Part shown: one piece after another, positions 36,913-45,868 of the stretch
How the letters are laid out: each line of letters opens with the position of its first letter
Numbering within the stretch: the stretch's first letter is position 1
Virus record (IMG/VR): IMGVR_UViG_3300046747_000043
Coordinates: 1 to 47,514 of that record
Strand: one strand, 5' to 3'
From: a virus
Length of the DNA stretch: 47,514 nt
The notes under the pieces: generated by a model
Told to the model about the DNA's origin: nothing
Database searches by the model: none
Seen by the model: the letters and a program-made list of their open reading frames with translations, nothing else
Position numbers and translations under genes: made by a program

Positions 36913-38322
36913 TTAAGCTCCTTTCCGTAGCATTTGGGAGACGAAGTCGGCGGGGCTCGCGGCTTTGCCAGCTTCTTTCTTTGGTGCCTGTACCGGCATT
37001 AAGAACGTGTTTGAGTCGCGGACGCTCATGCCATCCTCAGTCGGAGCGGGTTCTTCGCCCATATCCGGTTGCTCGACAACATCCGTAGCGGGATCCGCTG
37101 CCGGATCGTCTGATTGCATGAGCTGCTTAAGGAACGGCGCGGCCTTCTGCAAGAACAGCATGGCGGAGTGTACTTCTGGCTCACTCCACTCTCCAGGATT
37201 TGGACCGAATTGCTCGATGTCCAATACAGGAGCGGCGGCGGGTGCGGCTGGTGCGGCGGGATCGCCGGTTGCGGCCGGGACTTCCGGTGCCGCTGGAACG
37301 TCCTGTGCCGGAGCGACGGGGCTTGCGGATGCTTCCGGTACTTCGGCCACCGGTTCTGCCGGCGGAGCGTCCTTGACCGGTTCTTTGGCTTCCGGTGCCT
37401 TCGGAGGCATATCCGGCGCTTTAGTCTGCTCAACAGGTTTAACTTCGGCCGTAGCCTTCTCGTCAAGACTGTCGTACATATCGCTGACCACGGCGGCTTC
37501 CTCGTTGGCAGTAGCGTCGTCGTGATCCTTGGACAACTTCAAATCGTCGATGAATCGAATCAGCTGCGCCTTTTCGTCCGACTCGGGAAGGTCGGCGCAA
37601 AGCTTCTTGATCTCGTCGATCTTGCTGGACATTCCCGCTTCATCAGTCATCGCCCGGTCTTTAATGACGGCCGATAGGGTGTCGCGGAAATTCTTTTTGC
37701 TGTCCTTGATGATGCCGAGTTTTTTCTTGACATACCAAAGCAGCCCGGTTTTAGGCTTCATAGCCCCTCCTTTGCTGTCGAGGATAGCGACTTCCGCGCC
37801 CCCCCTGCCACCTAACGGCCCTGGACACAAGGCCAGGTGGTTTACTTCTAAAACTTTGTCCATCACGATGTCAAACGCTTCACCGTTCGGGCTAACACCA
37901 TCCTTCCAGACGAGCTTCGCTTCATACCCGGGCGAAACCTCGCGGGTTCCGTCCTCGTATGCGTCGATCGCTTCCTGGTCGAGTAGAGTCAGCGGCGTTA
38001 TGATGCGAATTTCATTACTACCGGGCATCCAGACGGCTTTCGCGCTATCGCCGGTCATACCAACCATGAAGTCCCGGACGTTCTTCGAGTTTAACTCTTG
38101 GTCCGGGTGTTCCACGGTAATTGGTTGCTTGGTGTAAAGTGGCGCGGCTTTCTCGAGAACGAGTGCCGGCCGGTAGACGTTATAGATTCGGCTCCGATCT
38201 GTGGCGTCGAATCCCTTCGGGTCAAGTAGACCCCGGGCAATGTATTGCTGGATTTCTTCGGGGAGGTATTGGTATACGCCGGATCGAGCGACCGCCGCCT
38301 CCTTGTAAAGACGACCAGCCAT
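36913..38322 (-). CDS. DUF2213-type prohead protease fused to scaffold
   Basis: A 469-aa protein. The first ~185 residues fit DUF2213: AVARSGVYQYLPEEI, PITVEHPDQEL, VMDKVLEVNHLALCPGPLGG, and REVSPGYEAKLV, probably a maturation protease. The remainder is a long acidic and Ala/Pro-rich linker (residues ~270-375) ending in a helical tail (SPADFVSQMLRKGA), as expected of a scaffold that is co-cleaved. Coupled upstream by TAATG. Confidence 0.75.
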   Translation of the reverse strand: MAGRLYKEAAVARSGVYQYLPEEIQQYIARGLLDPKGFDATDRSRIYNVYRPALVLEKAAPLYTKQPITVEHPDQELNSKNVRDFMVGMTGDSAKAVWMPGSNEIRIITPLTLLDQEAIDAYEDGTREVSPGYEAKLVWKDGVSPNGEAFDIVMDKVLEVNHLALCPGPLGGRGGAEVAILDSKGGAMKPKTGLLWYVKKKLGIIKDSKKNFRDTLSAVIKDRAMTDEAGMSSKIDEIKKLCADLPESDEKAQLIRFIDDLKLSKDHDDATANEEAAVVSDMYDSLDEKATAEVKPVEQTKAPDMPPKAPEAKEPVKDAPPAEPVAEVPEASASPVAPAQDVPAAPEVPAATGDPAAPAAPAAAPVLDIEQFGPNPGEWSEPEVHSAMLFLQKAAPFLKQLMQSDDPAADPATDVVEQPDMGEEPAPTEDGMSVRDSNTFLMPVQAPKKEAGKAASPADFVSQMLRKGA

Positions 38323-38597
38323 TAGCCGTCAGCCTGTAGCGTTTCCCAAGCCAGTGCATACTGGTCTGGTCCGAACGCGTAAATGTTGTTGCTGCCGTCG
38401 AGAACGACATAATCGCCGGTAAGCACTACGACCCAACCGTTTAAGGTGGTCTGCACTTCCCAGACGGTCTGGTTCATAGACGAGCTTTGCCGGAAATTAT
38501 CAGTGCCGACAAGGCTAATAATCTGGTTTATCGCGGCGCCCGCGGAAACCTGGATCGATTGGCCCTCGTACTGCTTCGTAATTACCTGATTTGCCAT
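38322..38597 (-). CDS. Hypothetical protein, paralogue of the next gene
   Basis: The product (91 aa) aligns with the 91-aa product of the neighbouring gene: VGTDNF against VGPDNF and GDYVVLDGSNNIYAFGPDQYALAWE against GEWVTKQGNAIWSYSRDNFDLFFE. Strong GGAGG site. The fold looks like a small beta domain. Function unknown. Confidence 0.65.
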   Translation of the reverse strand: MANQVITKQYEGQSIQVSAGAAINQIISLVGTDNFRQSSSMNQTVWEVQTTLNGWVVVLTGDYVVLDGSNNIYAFGPDQYALAWETLQADG

Positions 38598-38605
38598 GTC
38601 GCCTC

Positions 38606-38881
38606 CTATGCTGGCATCAACTCGTCTGCTTCTTCAAAGAACAGATCGAAGTTGTCTCTCGAATATGACCAGATAGCGTTACCTTGTTTCGTCACCCACT
38701 CGCCCGGAAAAAGGCTGCACCATTCCCCGTTTGACCTGAGCAAATAATAACGCTTCTGCTGTCCCCATGATTCTTCTTTGAAATTGTCGGGACCGACGAG
38801 TATAAGGACAGCGCCCCGGGTGTTCTTAAAGAACTGGATGGCTTCCGTTAGTTGTGTGCGTCGTCGGTATAGATTGGCCAT
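38606..38881 (-). CDS. Hypothetical protein, tandem paralogue
   Basis: A 91-aa protein with AIQFFKNTRGAVLILVGPDNF, then LLRSNGEWCSLFPGEWVTKQG. It shares spacing and several residues with its neighbour, so a tandem duplication is likely. The start is coupled (TAATG) to the 53-aa gene. This type of domain occurs in many phages next to head genes. Confidence 0.65.
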   Translation of the reverse strand: MANLYRRRTQLTEAIQFFKNTRGAVLILVGPDNFKEESWGQQKRYYLLRSNGEWCSLFPGEWVTKQGNAIWSYSRDNFDLFFEEADELMPA

Positions 38882-39042
38882 TACTTGTTGGACTTCCCGG
38901 ACTTACTGTAAGCGATGGCCACGGCCTGATTCTGAGGTTTGCCGGCCTTCACTTCGGTAGCGATGTTTTTGGAAATGGTTTCTTTTGACGAACCGGATTG
39001 AAGGTGGTCGTTAATGGAGCGCCCGCCGTGTGCTATCCGCAT
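38881..39042 (-). CDS. Small basic hypothetical protein, first gene of the late operon
   Basis: A 53-aa protein ending in [22 protein letters not shown], a motif shared by small phage proteins found near structural genes. ATG behind AAAGGA. It is the first gene downstream of the 39.15-kb promoter and of two 5' UTR hairpins. Confidence 0.7.
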   Translation of the reverse strand: MRIAHGGRSINDHLQSGSSKETISKNIATEVKAGKPQNQAVAIAYSKSGKSNK

Positions 39043-39059
39043 ACTTGCCAATTCCTTTC

Positions 39060-39136
39060 GATAGCGTTATGCTATCTCTTGTGGCAATCGGAAGCTGCCG
39101 CGTGACCTCCTGCTTGACCGGCCTTACCAGCCGGTC
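39060..39136 (-). promoter_or_regulatory. Two 5' UTR hairpins of the late operon
   Basis: The hairpin nearest the promoter pairs GACCGGC with GCCGGTC around a 7-nt loop (39116-39136). A second hairpin, GATAGC/GCTATC with a 5-nt loop (39060-39076), ends next to the ribosome site. Neither is followed by a T run in the direction of transcription, so they may stabilise the mRNA. Confidence 0.55.
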
Positions 39137-39150
39137 TTTTTAATTGCTTA

Positions 39151-39180
39151 ATTATGCAGTCGTCAACATTATTTTGTCAA
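39151..39180 (-). promoter_or_regulatory. Strong sigma70-like promoter of the late operon
   Basis: A perfect TTGACA (39175-39180) and CATAAT (39151-39156) are separated by 18 nt, followed by an A/T-rich start region. It stands at the only sizeable gap in the structural gene cluster, just after the Mu gpF-like gene, and would drive capsid, tail and lysis genes. Confidence 0.75.
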
Positions 39181-40098
39181 TCAATCATCCAAAACCGGAA
39201 TTAGGGCGCATCGGCAGTTGTAATCGTGTATTTCCTTCGGAAGTTTGTTGATCGGGTAGACGTTCCCTTTCAGCGCTTTATGCTTCGGCCGCACCCGGCT
39301 GTCCCCGACCGTCAACCACCGCACCCGCTTGATGCCAGCAACATCGAAGCTGGCCAGGGTCATAGCCTTATTCATACGCGCCATTTGATCCCGTGCAAAG
39401 AACGTCGAGAACCGACCGGCTTCCTGGCGCACTCCTTCGAGTACGTCGGCGAGGCCTGTGCTGTCCCCGGTGCCGTTGATCCACGCACCCATATTTTCGA
39501 TGAAGGTCTTTCGTAGTTCGGACGTTCCCTCGTTGATCCGATCGAACGCGGTGTCGAGGTAATATTCCCGAATGCCGGCTGTGTTGCGTTGGAATAACTT
39601 GTCGGCCTCGATCGCATACTGCACCCGCAAAGCGATGCGCGGACTCGCGTCGTCGATGAACTGCCGGAAAAAATCGTTTTCCACGTCGACCAGTAGATTC
39701 GCCAGCGCTTCCCGGTATCCTTCCGTCTGCACCCCGGATATTAGGTCGACAAGGCTGCCGAACAGCGATCGGTACTCATTCGGAATAAACGAGTTTGGAT
39801 CGGGTATGAAACTATTTGCTTTGGAGTATCCCTGATTGGTAAGGCGCGTCCGGGCCCGTAATGGATCGTCCGGGTCGTAGGGAGCGTCTTTGATTGCGGT
39901 TCCTTTGTGAATGGCCCGCGAGGTAACGTGCTTGTCGATCGCGGCGATAACCCGTTCGTAGTAATTCAGGATCAGGCGGGCTATAGAGTCCTGCAAACGA
40001 AAAGGCGGGAGGATAGCCCCCCGCCGCTGCATCTTTGCAAAGCCGACAGCCGTATTCTTTCCGAGAACATAGCCGCCGACTTTCCGTTCAATGATCAT
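39181..40098 (-). CDS. Mu gpF-like minor head protein
   Basis: A 305-aa protein with the phage_Mu_F ending: TVGDSRVRPKHKALKGNVYP and IHDYNCRCALIPVLDD. Members are head morphogenesis proteins packaged in small numbers. The N-terminal part is helical. The start at 40098 overlaps the upstream stop (TAATG). Confidence 0.8.
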   Translation of the reverse strand: MIIERKVGGYVLGKNTAVGFAKMQRRGAILPPFRLQDSIARLILNYYERVIAAIDKHVTSRAIHKGTAIKDAPYDPDDPLRARTRLTNQGYSKANSFIPDPNSFIPNEYRSLFGSLVDLISGVQTEGYREALANLLVDVENDFFRQFIDDASPRIALRVQYAIEADKLFQRNTAGIREYYLDTAFDRINEGTSELRKTFIENMGAWINGTGDSTGLADVLEGVRQEAGRFSTFFARDQMARMNKAMTLASFDVAGIKRVRWLTVGDSRVRPKHKALKGNVYPINKLPKEIHDYNCRCALIPVLDD

Positions 40099-40970
40099 TA
40101 GACTTTCGGGAAAAGGACCATGTCGGCCCAACCGACGACGACCGCAGCTCCAACCGCCGATGTAGCACGGATGGTAATGTCCTGCTTTTCGTCGATGACG
40201 AGTGGGAACTCGGCGAAGTCGCGCATATTTAGAGAAACGCCGGCACTTCCGGGTAGGAAGTCTACTTCCGTGATGTTACCGCCCGTTACTGGGACGCCGT
40301 AGTTAAGCTGTCCGGTTGTTGGTCGTGCCGTAGCGGTTCCATCCTCAATGCCGATACCGTAAGCGCTTATCTGAGCCTGATAGCCAGCGGGAACCATGTA
40401 CATGGCTTGTCGGGTCTGGTTGTCACCGATCGCCACGGTGCCGTAGATGACCGAAGCGGTCTGCGGAACACCAGCGGTTACGGTAGCGACTGCGTTGTCG
40501 TAGGCATAGATGATGCCGGCGTTCGTCAATCCCGAACCGACCGAGATAACTCGCACGTCGTTGATACGAATAAAAGAAACGCCAGAAGCATCGGTGACTT
40601 TGGTTTGACCAGCGAGTGTCAGGGTGACAGTCTTGGCCGCGAAAGTGATCGCTTCGATACCGTCTACTTCGACGATACGGGCGCCCGTTCCTGCCGCGGT
40701 GTCGTTCGTGCTACTGGATGAGACAGCCAAGGTGAATCCTACTGTCGGGTTGGTTCGAAGTAATGTACCTGATAGGGTCCATAAGTCCGAAATGGTGGTG
40801 ACGGCCGCGTTCTTGCCGATCAGTTTTAGAAACGCGACAGACGACGGCGATCCGTTGTTTGCCTTGTTGAACGGCCATGCGCTCGGATACAGGTTCGTTT
40901 GGTTGAACCGTAGCCCTTGGGTTTTTCCGCCAAGTAGAAGGCCGGAATTGCGTGGAGCTTTGATAATCAT
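40098..40970 (-). CDS. Virion structural protein, beta-rich
   Basis: The protein (290 aa) has the Ser/Thr/Gly-rich beta pattern of phage structural proteins: FTLAVSSSSTNDTAAGTGAR, TKVTDASGVSFIRINDVRVISVGSG, and ISAYGIGIEDG. Similar sequences occur as head-surface or fibre-like proteins in aquatic phages. It is located between portal and minor head genes. Exact role unknown. Confidence 0.65.
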   Translation of the reverse strand: MIIKAPRNSGLLLGGKTQGLRFNQTNLYPSAWPFNKANNGSPSSVAFLKLIGKNAAVTTISDLWTLSGTLLRTNPTVGFTLAVSSSSTNDTAAGTGARIVEVDGIEAITFAAKTVTLTLAGQTKVTDASGVSFIRINDVRVISVGSGLTNAGIIYAYDNAVATVTAGVPQTASVIYGTVAIGDNQTRQAMYMVPAGYQAQISAYGIGIEDGTATARPTTGQLNYGVPVTGGNITEVDFLPGSAGVSLNMRDFAEFPLVIDEKQDITIRATSAVGAAVVVGWADMVLFPKV

Positions 40971-41164
40971 TCTTTTCTACCTTTCCCCATCGGTCTACCC
41001 GACGAGTCTTTAACGTAAATTGTATGCCCGGATTGTTGCTCGGTCAATGCTTGCTGTTTTTCGGCTACCTGGAACCCGATCCATTGGTCTATAGCGGCCA
41101 GCTGGGATTTTAGTACTTCAATTTCGTCCGTAAGGTACTTAATGCGCTTTCGTGAAATAAACAC
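40967..41164 (-). CDS. Small coiled-coil hypothetical protein
   Basis: A 65-aa product starting at GTG that shares a base with the portal stop (TAGTG). The first 40 residues are a coiled coil (YLTDEIEVLKSQLAAID), followed by a basic tail. Possibly a spacer of the head assembly genes. Unknown function. Confidence 0.6.
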   Translation of the reverse strand: MFISRKRIKYLTDEIEVLKSQLAAIDQWIGFQVAEKQQALTEQQSGHTIYVKDSSGRPMGKGRKE

Positions 41165-42885
41165 TATTTTCGACCAAAGAACTTGCGGAAAAAGTCAGAG
41201 AACCCGCCGGCCTTCTGTACAAAACTCGCGGCCTCCGATTTCTGGTGGCCTTCCATAAAGTTCTTAGCGGCGCTGCTTTGATCGCCCTGCATAAATTCCA
41301 TTGCCGGCGATCCCTGGCCTTCCGGAACCATTTCCTGTTCCGGTGGCATATTCGCGTTACCAAGTCGATCAATGTCAGCGTCGGACAGCTCCACCCACGG
41401 TACGAACTGCTTGGCTAACCGGACGGTAATATCGATCGGAAGGCCGGCGTTGGCGCCGTTAGCGATCATTTCGAAGAACTTACCGCCCGATTCTGCCTTT
41501 TCCTCATCGGTCACGATAACCGGTGACTCGAAGCTCAGGCGCACGGTGTTGGCGCGTTGGGCTTGCGGGCTATCCGGCCCGAAACAGTCGTATACCAGGA
41601 TGGTGACAAGGTTTTGCGTCTGCGGGATAACGACGGACGAAATAAGCTGTGTGGCCTCCGCTTGCTTCATCGTCATGTCGCCCTCATTATCCGAGAACCC
41701 AGTTGGCTGCGAGTGGAACAGCACGGACTCCGGGATCCCGGATTTCGCCGCGATGTCCTGGCGGATAATCATGTACAAGTCCTCGAGGTCGGTATAGTGG
41801 CGCTCGATGGTCTTTAACTCGCCGGCCAAGTTCAATAGACGCGGGTTAGCGTTCGACATAGTCTTCATTTGTGCCTGGTTGAAATTTGCCAAGTCCTTAA
41901 CGGCCTGTTCCCCGGACTGAGCGATGATGTTGTCGATCGGAAGCTGGTTGTACAGGATAGAAAGCTGCTGCGCGATCATCGGCAGCGTGGCGATCATTAC
42001 CTCGTAGCCGAGCATGGACCGAATCCAGCTTTCAAGTTCCGAGACACCCCACCCCATCTGGCGTAGCGTTCCCCAATACGGCAGCTTCTTTGGCCGAAGT
42101 ACCGCCATGCGCTCCGACCGGACGCCGACGCCAGCAATAGGCACGTAAATCTCCGGCGGGCTCAGGTAGCTTTGCGCACTGATGTTGTAATCCGGGATAA
42201 GCACAGCGTTCCAACGATCGGCCGTCCAAAAGTAGTCGATGCAGTCCTTAGCGATGATCCCGAGTTTCAAAAGCTTCTCGACAGGGTACTGGTATGTCAG
42301 GGCGGTGTCTTTCTTGAATCGCGGTACTACCAGAGCGCCGCCGTAAAGAAGTCCATCGCGGAGTCCGTCACCCAGGAACTCGTCAAAGTTTTTCTTTTTA
42401 GCGTGTTCAAGCAAGGCCTCGAGCTCACCATCAGACCAACCGGTGCCTTCGAAAAGGTAACCGTTCTGAAGTATCCCGTATGACTTTTTGTTGATGATAG
42501 AAGCCGCAATGCCGCCCGAACTGTAATAGCTCGTCGCGTCGTAGGGCGAGATACTAATCGGAATATCGGCTTGGTTCCATACGCTCGGGTCATCCAGTGT
42601 TCCTATTTGTGTAAGCGGGTTGAAGTAGCTGTCCTTGATAAAATTGCCAATTGACCGCCGGGCTTCGTCGACGGACAAGAACCTTCCACCGTCCTCGATC
42701 ATGCCGGCCTGAATGGTTTCGAGCATAAGCTTTTGCATTTCGGCTATCTCGTCCGGCGTGTGCATGACAGCTTTTTTGGAATCTTTGATGATCCCGTCTG
42801 ACTTTTTGGCTTTAAGGATTAGCTCGATGATTTTGCGGTGGTTTGAACCTTCGGCCATTTTCTCGACGACTGATTCGTAATTCAT
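41164..42885 (-). CDS. Portal protein (DUF1073-like)
   Basis: A 573-aa protein directly after the large terminase. The region SGIPESVLFHSQPTGFSDNEGDM (about residues 377-400) matches the DUF1073 portal signature, and a helical clip/crown layout surrounds it. It forms the 12-mer ring of DNA entry. The C-terminal tail is Gln/Ser-rich. Confidence 0.85.
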   Translation of the reverse strand: MNYESVVEKMAEGSNHRKIIELILKAKKSDGIIKDSKKAVMHTPDEIAEMQKLMLETIQAGMIEDGGRFLSVDEARRSIGNFIKDSYFNPLTQIGTLDDPSVWNQADIPISISPYDATSYYSSGGIAASIINKKSYGILQNGYLFEGTGWSDGELEALLEHAKKKNFDEFLGDGLRDGLLYGGALVVPRFKKDTALTYQYPVEKLLKLGIIAKDCIDYFWTADRWNAVLIPDYNISAQSYLSPPEIYVPIAGVGVRSERMAVLRPKKLPYWGTLRQMGWGVSELESWIRSMLGYEVMIATLPMIAQQLSILYNQLPIDNIIAQSGEQAVKDLANFNQAQMKTMSNANPRLLNLAGELKTIERHYTDLEDLYMIIRQDIAAKSGIPESVLFHSQPTGFSDNEGDMTMKQAEATQLISSVVIPQTQNLVTILVYDCFGPDSPQAQRANTVRLSFESPVIVTDEEKAESGGKFFEMIANGANAGLPIDITVRLAKQFVPWVELSDADIDRLGNANMPPEQEMVPEGQGSPAMEFMQGDQSSAAKNFMEGHQKSEAASFVQKAGGFSDFFRKFFGRK

Positions 42886-44156
42886 GGCTTCTTTTGCTCC
42901 TGTCGATAGGTACGGGTCATTTCGTACAAATCATAATAGTCCTTGTCCGACGTCACAAGCCTAAATATAACATACTCGAGCGCGTCACAAATGTGGCTTG
43001 CGTCCGTCTCGCCTTGGCCCTTCTCGGCCACCCCGTTATCATTGAACTGGCGCGTCTTAAGCGCGATGGCTAAATCCTTGCAGGTTCCGAACAGCGCACA
43101 TCTGGCGGTTTTGAATAACTTGTTCAATACAAATATGCGATCGAGGATACTCGGGTTGGCGCCGGACATCATATTTTCGATGTCGTGCGAGTCTATCTCG
43201 CTACGGTAGCCGCGGAGTATTTCTTTGCCGGAGTTGTCGGGATACCACCGAATGCGATTCATCGGGAAGTCTTGGCGCATTATCCGTGGAGCGTCTCCGA
43301 TGTCCTTGAACGACCACGTCTTGACTACGTGCAGCCGGCGCCCGCGCTTGACCACGGCCACGCCCTTAGAGAATCCGGCGTTCAAGTCCTGACCGACTTC
43401 GATAATGTCGCTCGGCGCTACTTCGAACGGCTCTACCATGCACGTCGCTTCGTCGTATCCCGGGTAGACGCGGCCGGTGAGTAGGTTCACAAAATATCCC
43501 TCGAGGAATGCGAGGCGCTCGTTCTCGTCGTACAGAGCGGCCAGTCGCGCGATGTACTCCGGCGGATTCGCCAGGTTGTCGGCGGTGCGGCCGCGGATGT
43601 GGACGTAGCTTTGTTTTTTGTCCTTCAAGTCCTCGATGATCCGGTACATACCCTTATAGCCCTGGGCGGTGGTGGTGTGAGTCTGGAACGGTCGGTGGCC
43701 ATCCGGGAACGGTACCCGGGTCCGCTCGTTGATAGCCGTGAATGCCCGGAGGCACTTGTCTTGCGGTAACTCGTCCATTTCGTCGGAGATCGCCGCGGAG
43801 AGGTTGTGGCCATAGATGTCGTCCGGGTTCTCAGTGCCGATAAGGACGTACTGCATAGCGCCTATCTGGATAACGTTCTGCTGCCGGTCGTTCCGGTACT
43901 TGGACTTACTCTGCAGAAGGAACCGGACGAAATCGCCAACCAATGTCTTTCGAAGGAACGTGAGGCTTGGACCGAAAATACCGATCTTGACCGGGTATCG
44001 CCAGTAGCGATGGGCCAGCTGCATAAGGGTCGACGCGCCGCCGGTTGTTTTGCCGGAGCTGTAGCCGGCAACCATGAAGTGATAGTCAATGTCGTTGTGT
44101 ACCCACGGGCTCCAAACGAGCTGGCGCTGGTGCTTATAGAGATCAAGCGTCTCCAC
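42882..44156 (-). CDS. terL: Terminase large subunit
   Basis: A 424-aa packaging motor. Walker A is AGYSSGKTTG (30-39), Walker B AAISDEMDEL (121-130), and the coupling segment THTTTAQGYKG follows. The nuclease domain has Asp257 (VGQDLNAG), Asp307 (YPDNSG) and Asp391 (HICDALEY). It translocates DNA and cuts the concatemer. The gene is coupled to the portal by ATGA. Confidence 0.95.
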   Translation of the reverse strand: METLDLYKHQRQLVWSPWVHNDIDYHFMVAGYSSGKTTGGASTLMQLAHRYWRYPVKIGIFGPSLTFLRKTLVGDFVRFLLQSKSKYRNDRQQNVIQIGAMQYVLIGTENPDDIYGHNLSAAISDEMDELPQDKCLRAFTAINERTRVPFPDGHRPFQTHTTTAQGYKGMYRIIEDLKDKKQSYVHIRGRTADNLANPPEYIARLAALYDENERLAFLEGYFVNLLTGRVYPGYDEATCMVEPFEVAPSDIIEVGQDLNAGFSKGVAVVKRGRRLHVVKTWSFKDIGDAPRIMRQDFPMNRIRWYPDNSGKEILRGYRSEIDSHDIENMMSGANPSILDRIFVLNKLFKTARCALFGTCKDLAIALKTRQFNDNGVAEKGQGETDASHICDALEYVIFRLVTSDKDYYDLYEMTRTYRQEQKKP

Positions 44157-44511
44157 GGAATACCTCGACGTTTTCCTGCGATTCGTCGAATATCTCGGGC
44201 CCGCCCATGTCTATGCGCAACGGGGATTCTTCGCTGTTCCCCTGCGGATTCGGGTCGCCGTCGATCTGCCGGTATATGAACCGGATCATGTCGCGGTCGC
44301 CGCCTATAGCGAGGTTCACGGCCTTAGCCGCCAAAGCTTCCCGCGCCGTGATCTTTTTGCCTTTATCCGGCCCGGAGGAAATCTCGATGTTCTTCTTGTC
44401 CAGTTCCTTGTTTAGAAGGTCGGTGAGCGTAAACCCCTTTTTCGGCCGGCCCTGTAGATTCCCTGCTTTGTGACCTTTGACGAAATTCGGGTTTCCTCGT
44501 TTACCGGGCAT
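44143..44511 (-). CDS. DUF5681-like protein, probable terminase small subunit
   Basis: The product (122 aa) starts with GNPNFVKGHKAGNLQGRPKKG, the DUF5681 signature, followed by a helical body with an EALAAKAVNLAIGGDRDMIRFIYRQ segment. It lies immediately before the large terminase and overlaps it by 14 nt, so it is likely the small subunit that recognises the packaging site. It overlaps the methyltransferase by 11 nt. Confidence 0.75.
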   Translation of the reverse strand: MPGKRGNPNFVKGHKAGNLQGRPKKGFTLTDLLNKELDKKNIEISSGPDKGKKITAREALAAKAVNLAIGGDRDMIRFIYRQIDGDPNPQGNSEESPLRIDMGGPEIFDESQENVEVFRGDA

Positions 44512-45772
44512 ATTCCGTCGGCATTCCGTTGGTCTTGATTTGTGCTGTTAGCTTGTTAGACTCGCACCACGCTATGTAGCGGGCGATGATGACGTCGCAG
44601 TAAACTGGGTCGATCTCGAGTCCGTAGCAGATGCGCCCAAGCTTCTCGCAAGCAATCAAGGTGGTGCCACTACCAAGGAATGGGTCAAAAACTATCTGGC
44701 GATCGCCAGTAGAATTGACTATCAGGCCGGCGAACAGGTCGACCGGTTTCATAGTCGGGTGTTCCGTGCTTCGTGACGGTCGGTCGCAATCGATTATGGT
44801 GGACTGCTTCCTGTCGGCAAACCAATCGTGCGCCGCCCCGGCCTTCCACCCGTATAGGCATGGCTCATGCTTCCAGTGGTAGTCCTGCCGGCCGATAACG
44901 ATGCTGTTCTTGTTCCAGATTAGGCATTGACGAATCTGTAGGTCGGATGCGCTGCAAGCCGAACGGAAGTTAAGCCCCTCGCTGTCGGCATGCCAGATGT
45001 AGAACACACCGCCAGGCTTTAGTATGTCCCGCGCTGCGGAGAAGGCGTCGACCAGGAAGCGGTGAAAGTCGCCGTCGGCCATAGAGTCGTTTTTGATCTT
45101 GAGAGATTCTTTAGTCTTACCCTCATAATCGATGTTGTACGGCGGGTCCGTGAGAAACAAGTCAGCCATCCCCCCCCCCATGACTTTCCGCACGTCGTCC
45201 GCGACCACAGCGCTGCCGCACAATAGCCGGTGCGTGGTGCCCCCGCAGCTTAGTTCGATGAGGTCGCCTGGCTTGGTGCGTGGGTTGGTGACTACGGGTA
45301 GTTCGTCGTCGTCCTTGGTATTCCGGTCTACGAAGGCGATGCGGCCAGAGCTAAGTTGCAGTTCGGTGAAGTCGACGGTCATGCCACCTATGAACTCGAG
45401 CACGGAGTTTTTAGTCATGGCGCCGTACTGAGAATTAAGCCGGAGTAGCTTCTGTTTGGCTTCTTCGGCGTCGGTGGCTTCGACGTAGACTACGGGGAAA
45501 TCAGGCAGTTCTGCACCTAAAGCGGCTAATTCGCGCAGGGATTGGAGCCTACCGTGGCCGTCGAGGCAATAGTTTGTCTTGGCATCCTTCCAGATGAAGA
45601 ACGGGAAGCTGAAGCCGTAGCGTTGGATTGATCGGGTAATAAGGGCGAGGTCTTTCTTGGTGCGGTTCTTGAGTCCACCCTGAAAATCGGCGATGGCATC
45701 GATGGGGAGTGAGTCGGCGCCTTGGCATTTGATCTGGATAGCTTTGGAATTGGTTTTTGCATTAGCGCTCAC
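44501..45772 (-). CDS. ParB-like domain fused to DNA adenine/cytosine-N4 methyltransferase, GTG start
   Basis: A 423-aa fusion. Residues ~15-130 are a ParB/sulfiredoxin-like nuclease-type domain (CLDGHGRLQSLREL at ~69-82). The rest is a beta-class amino-methyltransferase with the catalytic motif DPPYN (209-213) before the SAM motif DPFLGSGTT (363-371). It probably methylates phage DNA against restriction, and the packaging genes follow. I chose GTG 45772 for its AGGTGG site; the earlier TTG has none. Confidence 0.85.
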   Translation of the reverse strand: MSANAKTNSKAIQIKCQGADSLPIDAIADFQGGLKNRTKKDLALITRSIQRYGFSFPFFIWKDAKTNYCLDGHGRLQSLRELAALGAELPDFPVVYVEATDAEEAKQKLLRLNSQYGAMTKNSVLEFIGGMTVDFTELQLSSGRIAFVDRNTKDDDELPVVTNPRTKPGDLIELSCGGTTHRLLCGSAVVADDVRKVMGGGMADLFLTDPPYNIDYEGKTKESLKIKNDSMADGDFHRFLVDAFSAARDILKPGGVFYIWHADSEGLNFRSACSASDLQIRQCLIWNKNSIVIGRQDYHWKHEPCLYGWKAGAAHDWFADRKQSTIIDCDRPSRSTEHPTMKPVDLFAGLIVNSTGDRQIVFDPFLGSGTTLIACEKLGRICYGLEIDPVYCDVIIARYIAWCESNKLTAQIKTNGMPTEYAR

Positions 45773-45868
45773 TGAATTTGACCACCTGTGAATAGGATAA
45801 CACGGGTGAATGTTAATAGTAAAACGGGGAATTTGCAAAAAGTAATTGGTTATTGAGGTTTTTTCGCC

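Noticed and set aside
39116-39136. Terminator on the plus strand
   Set aside because: The T run follows only on the plus strand, where no gene is supported. In the real direction it lies just after a promoter and is better read as a leader hairpin.
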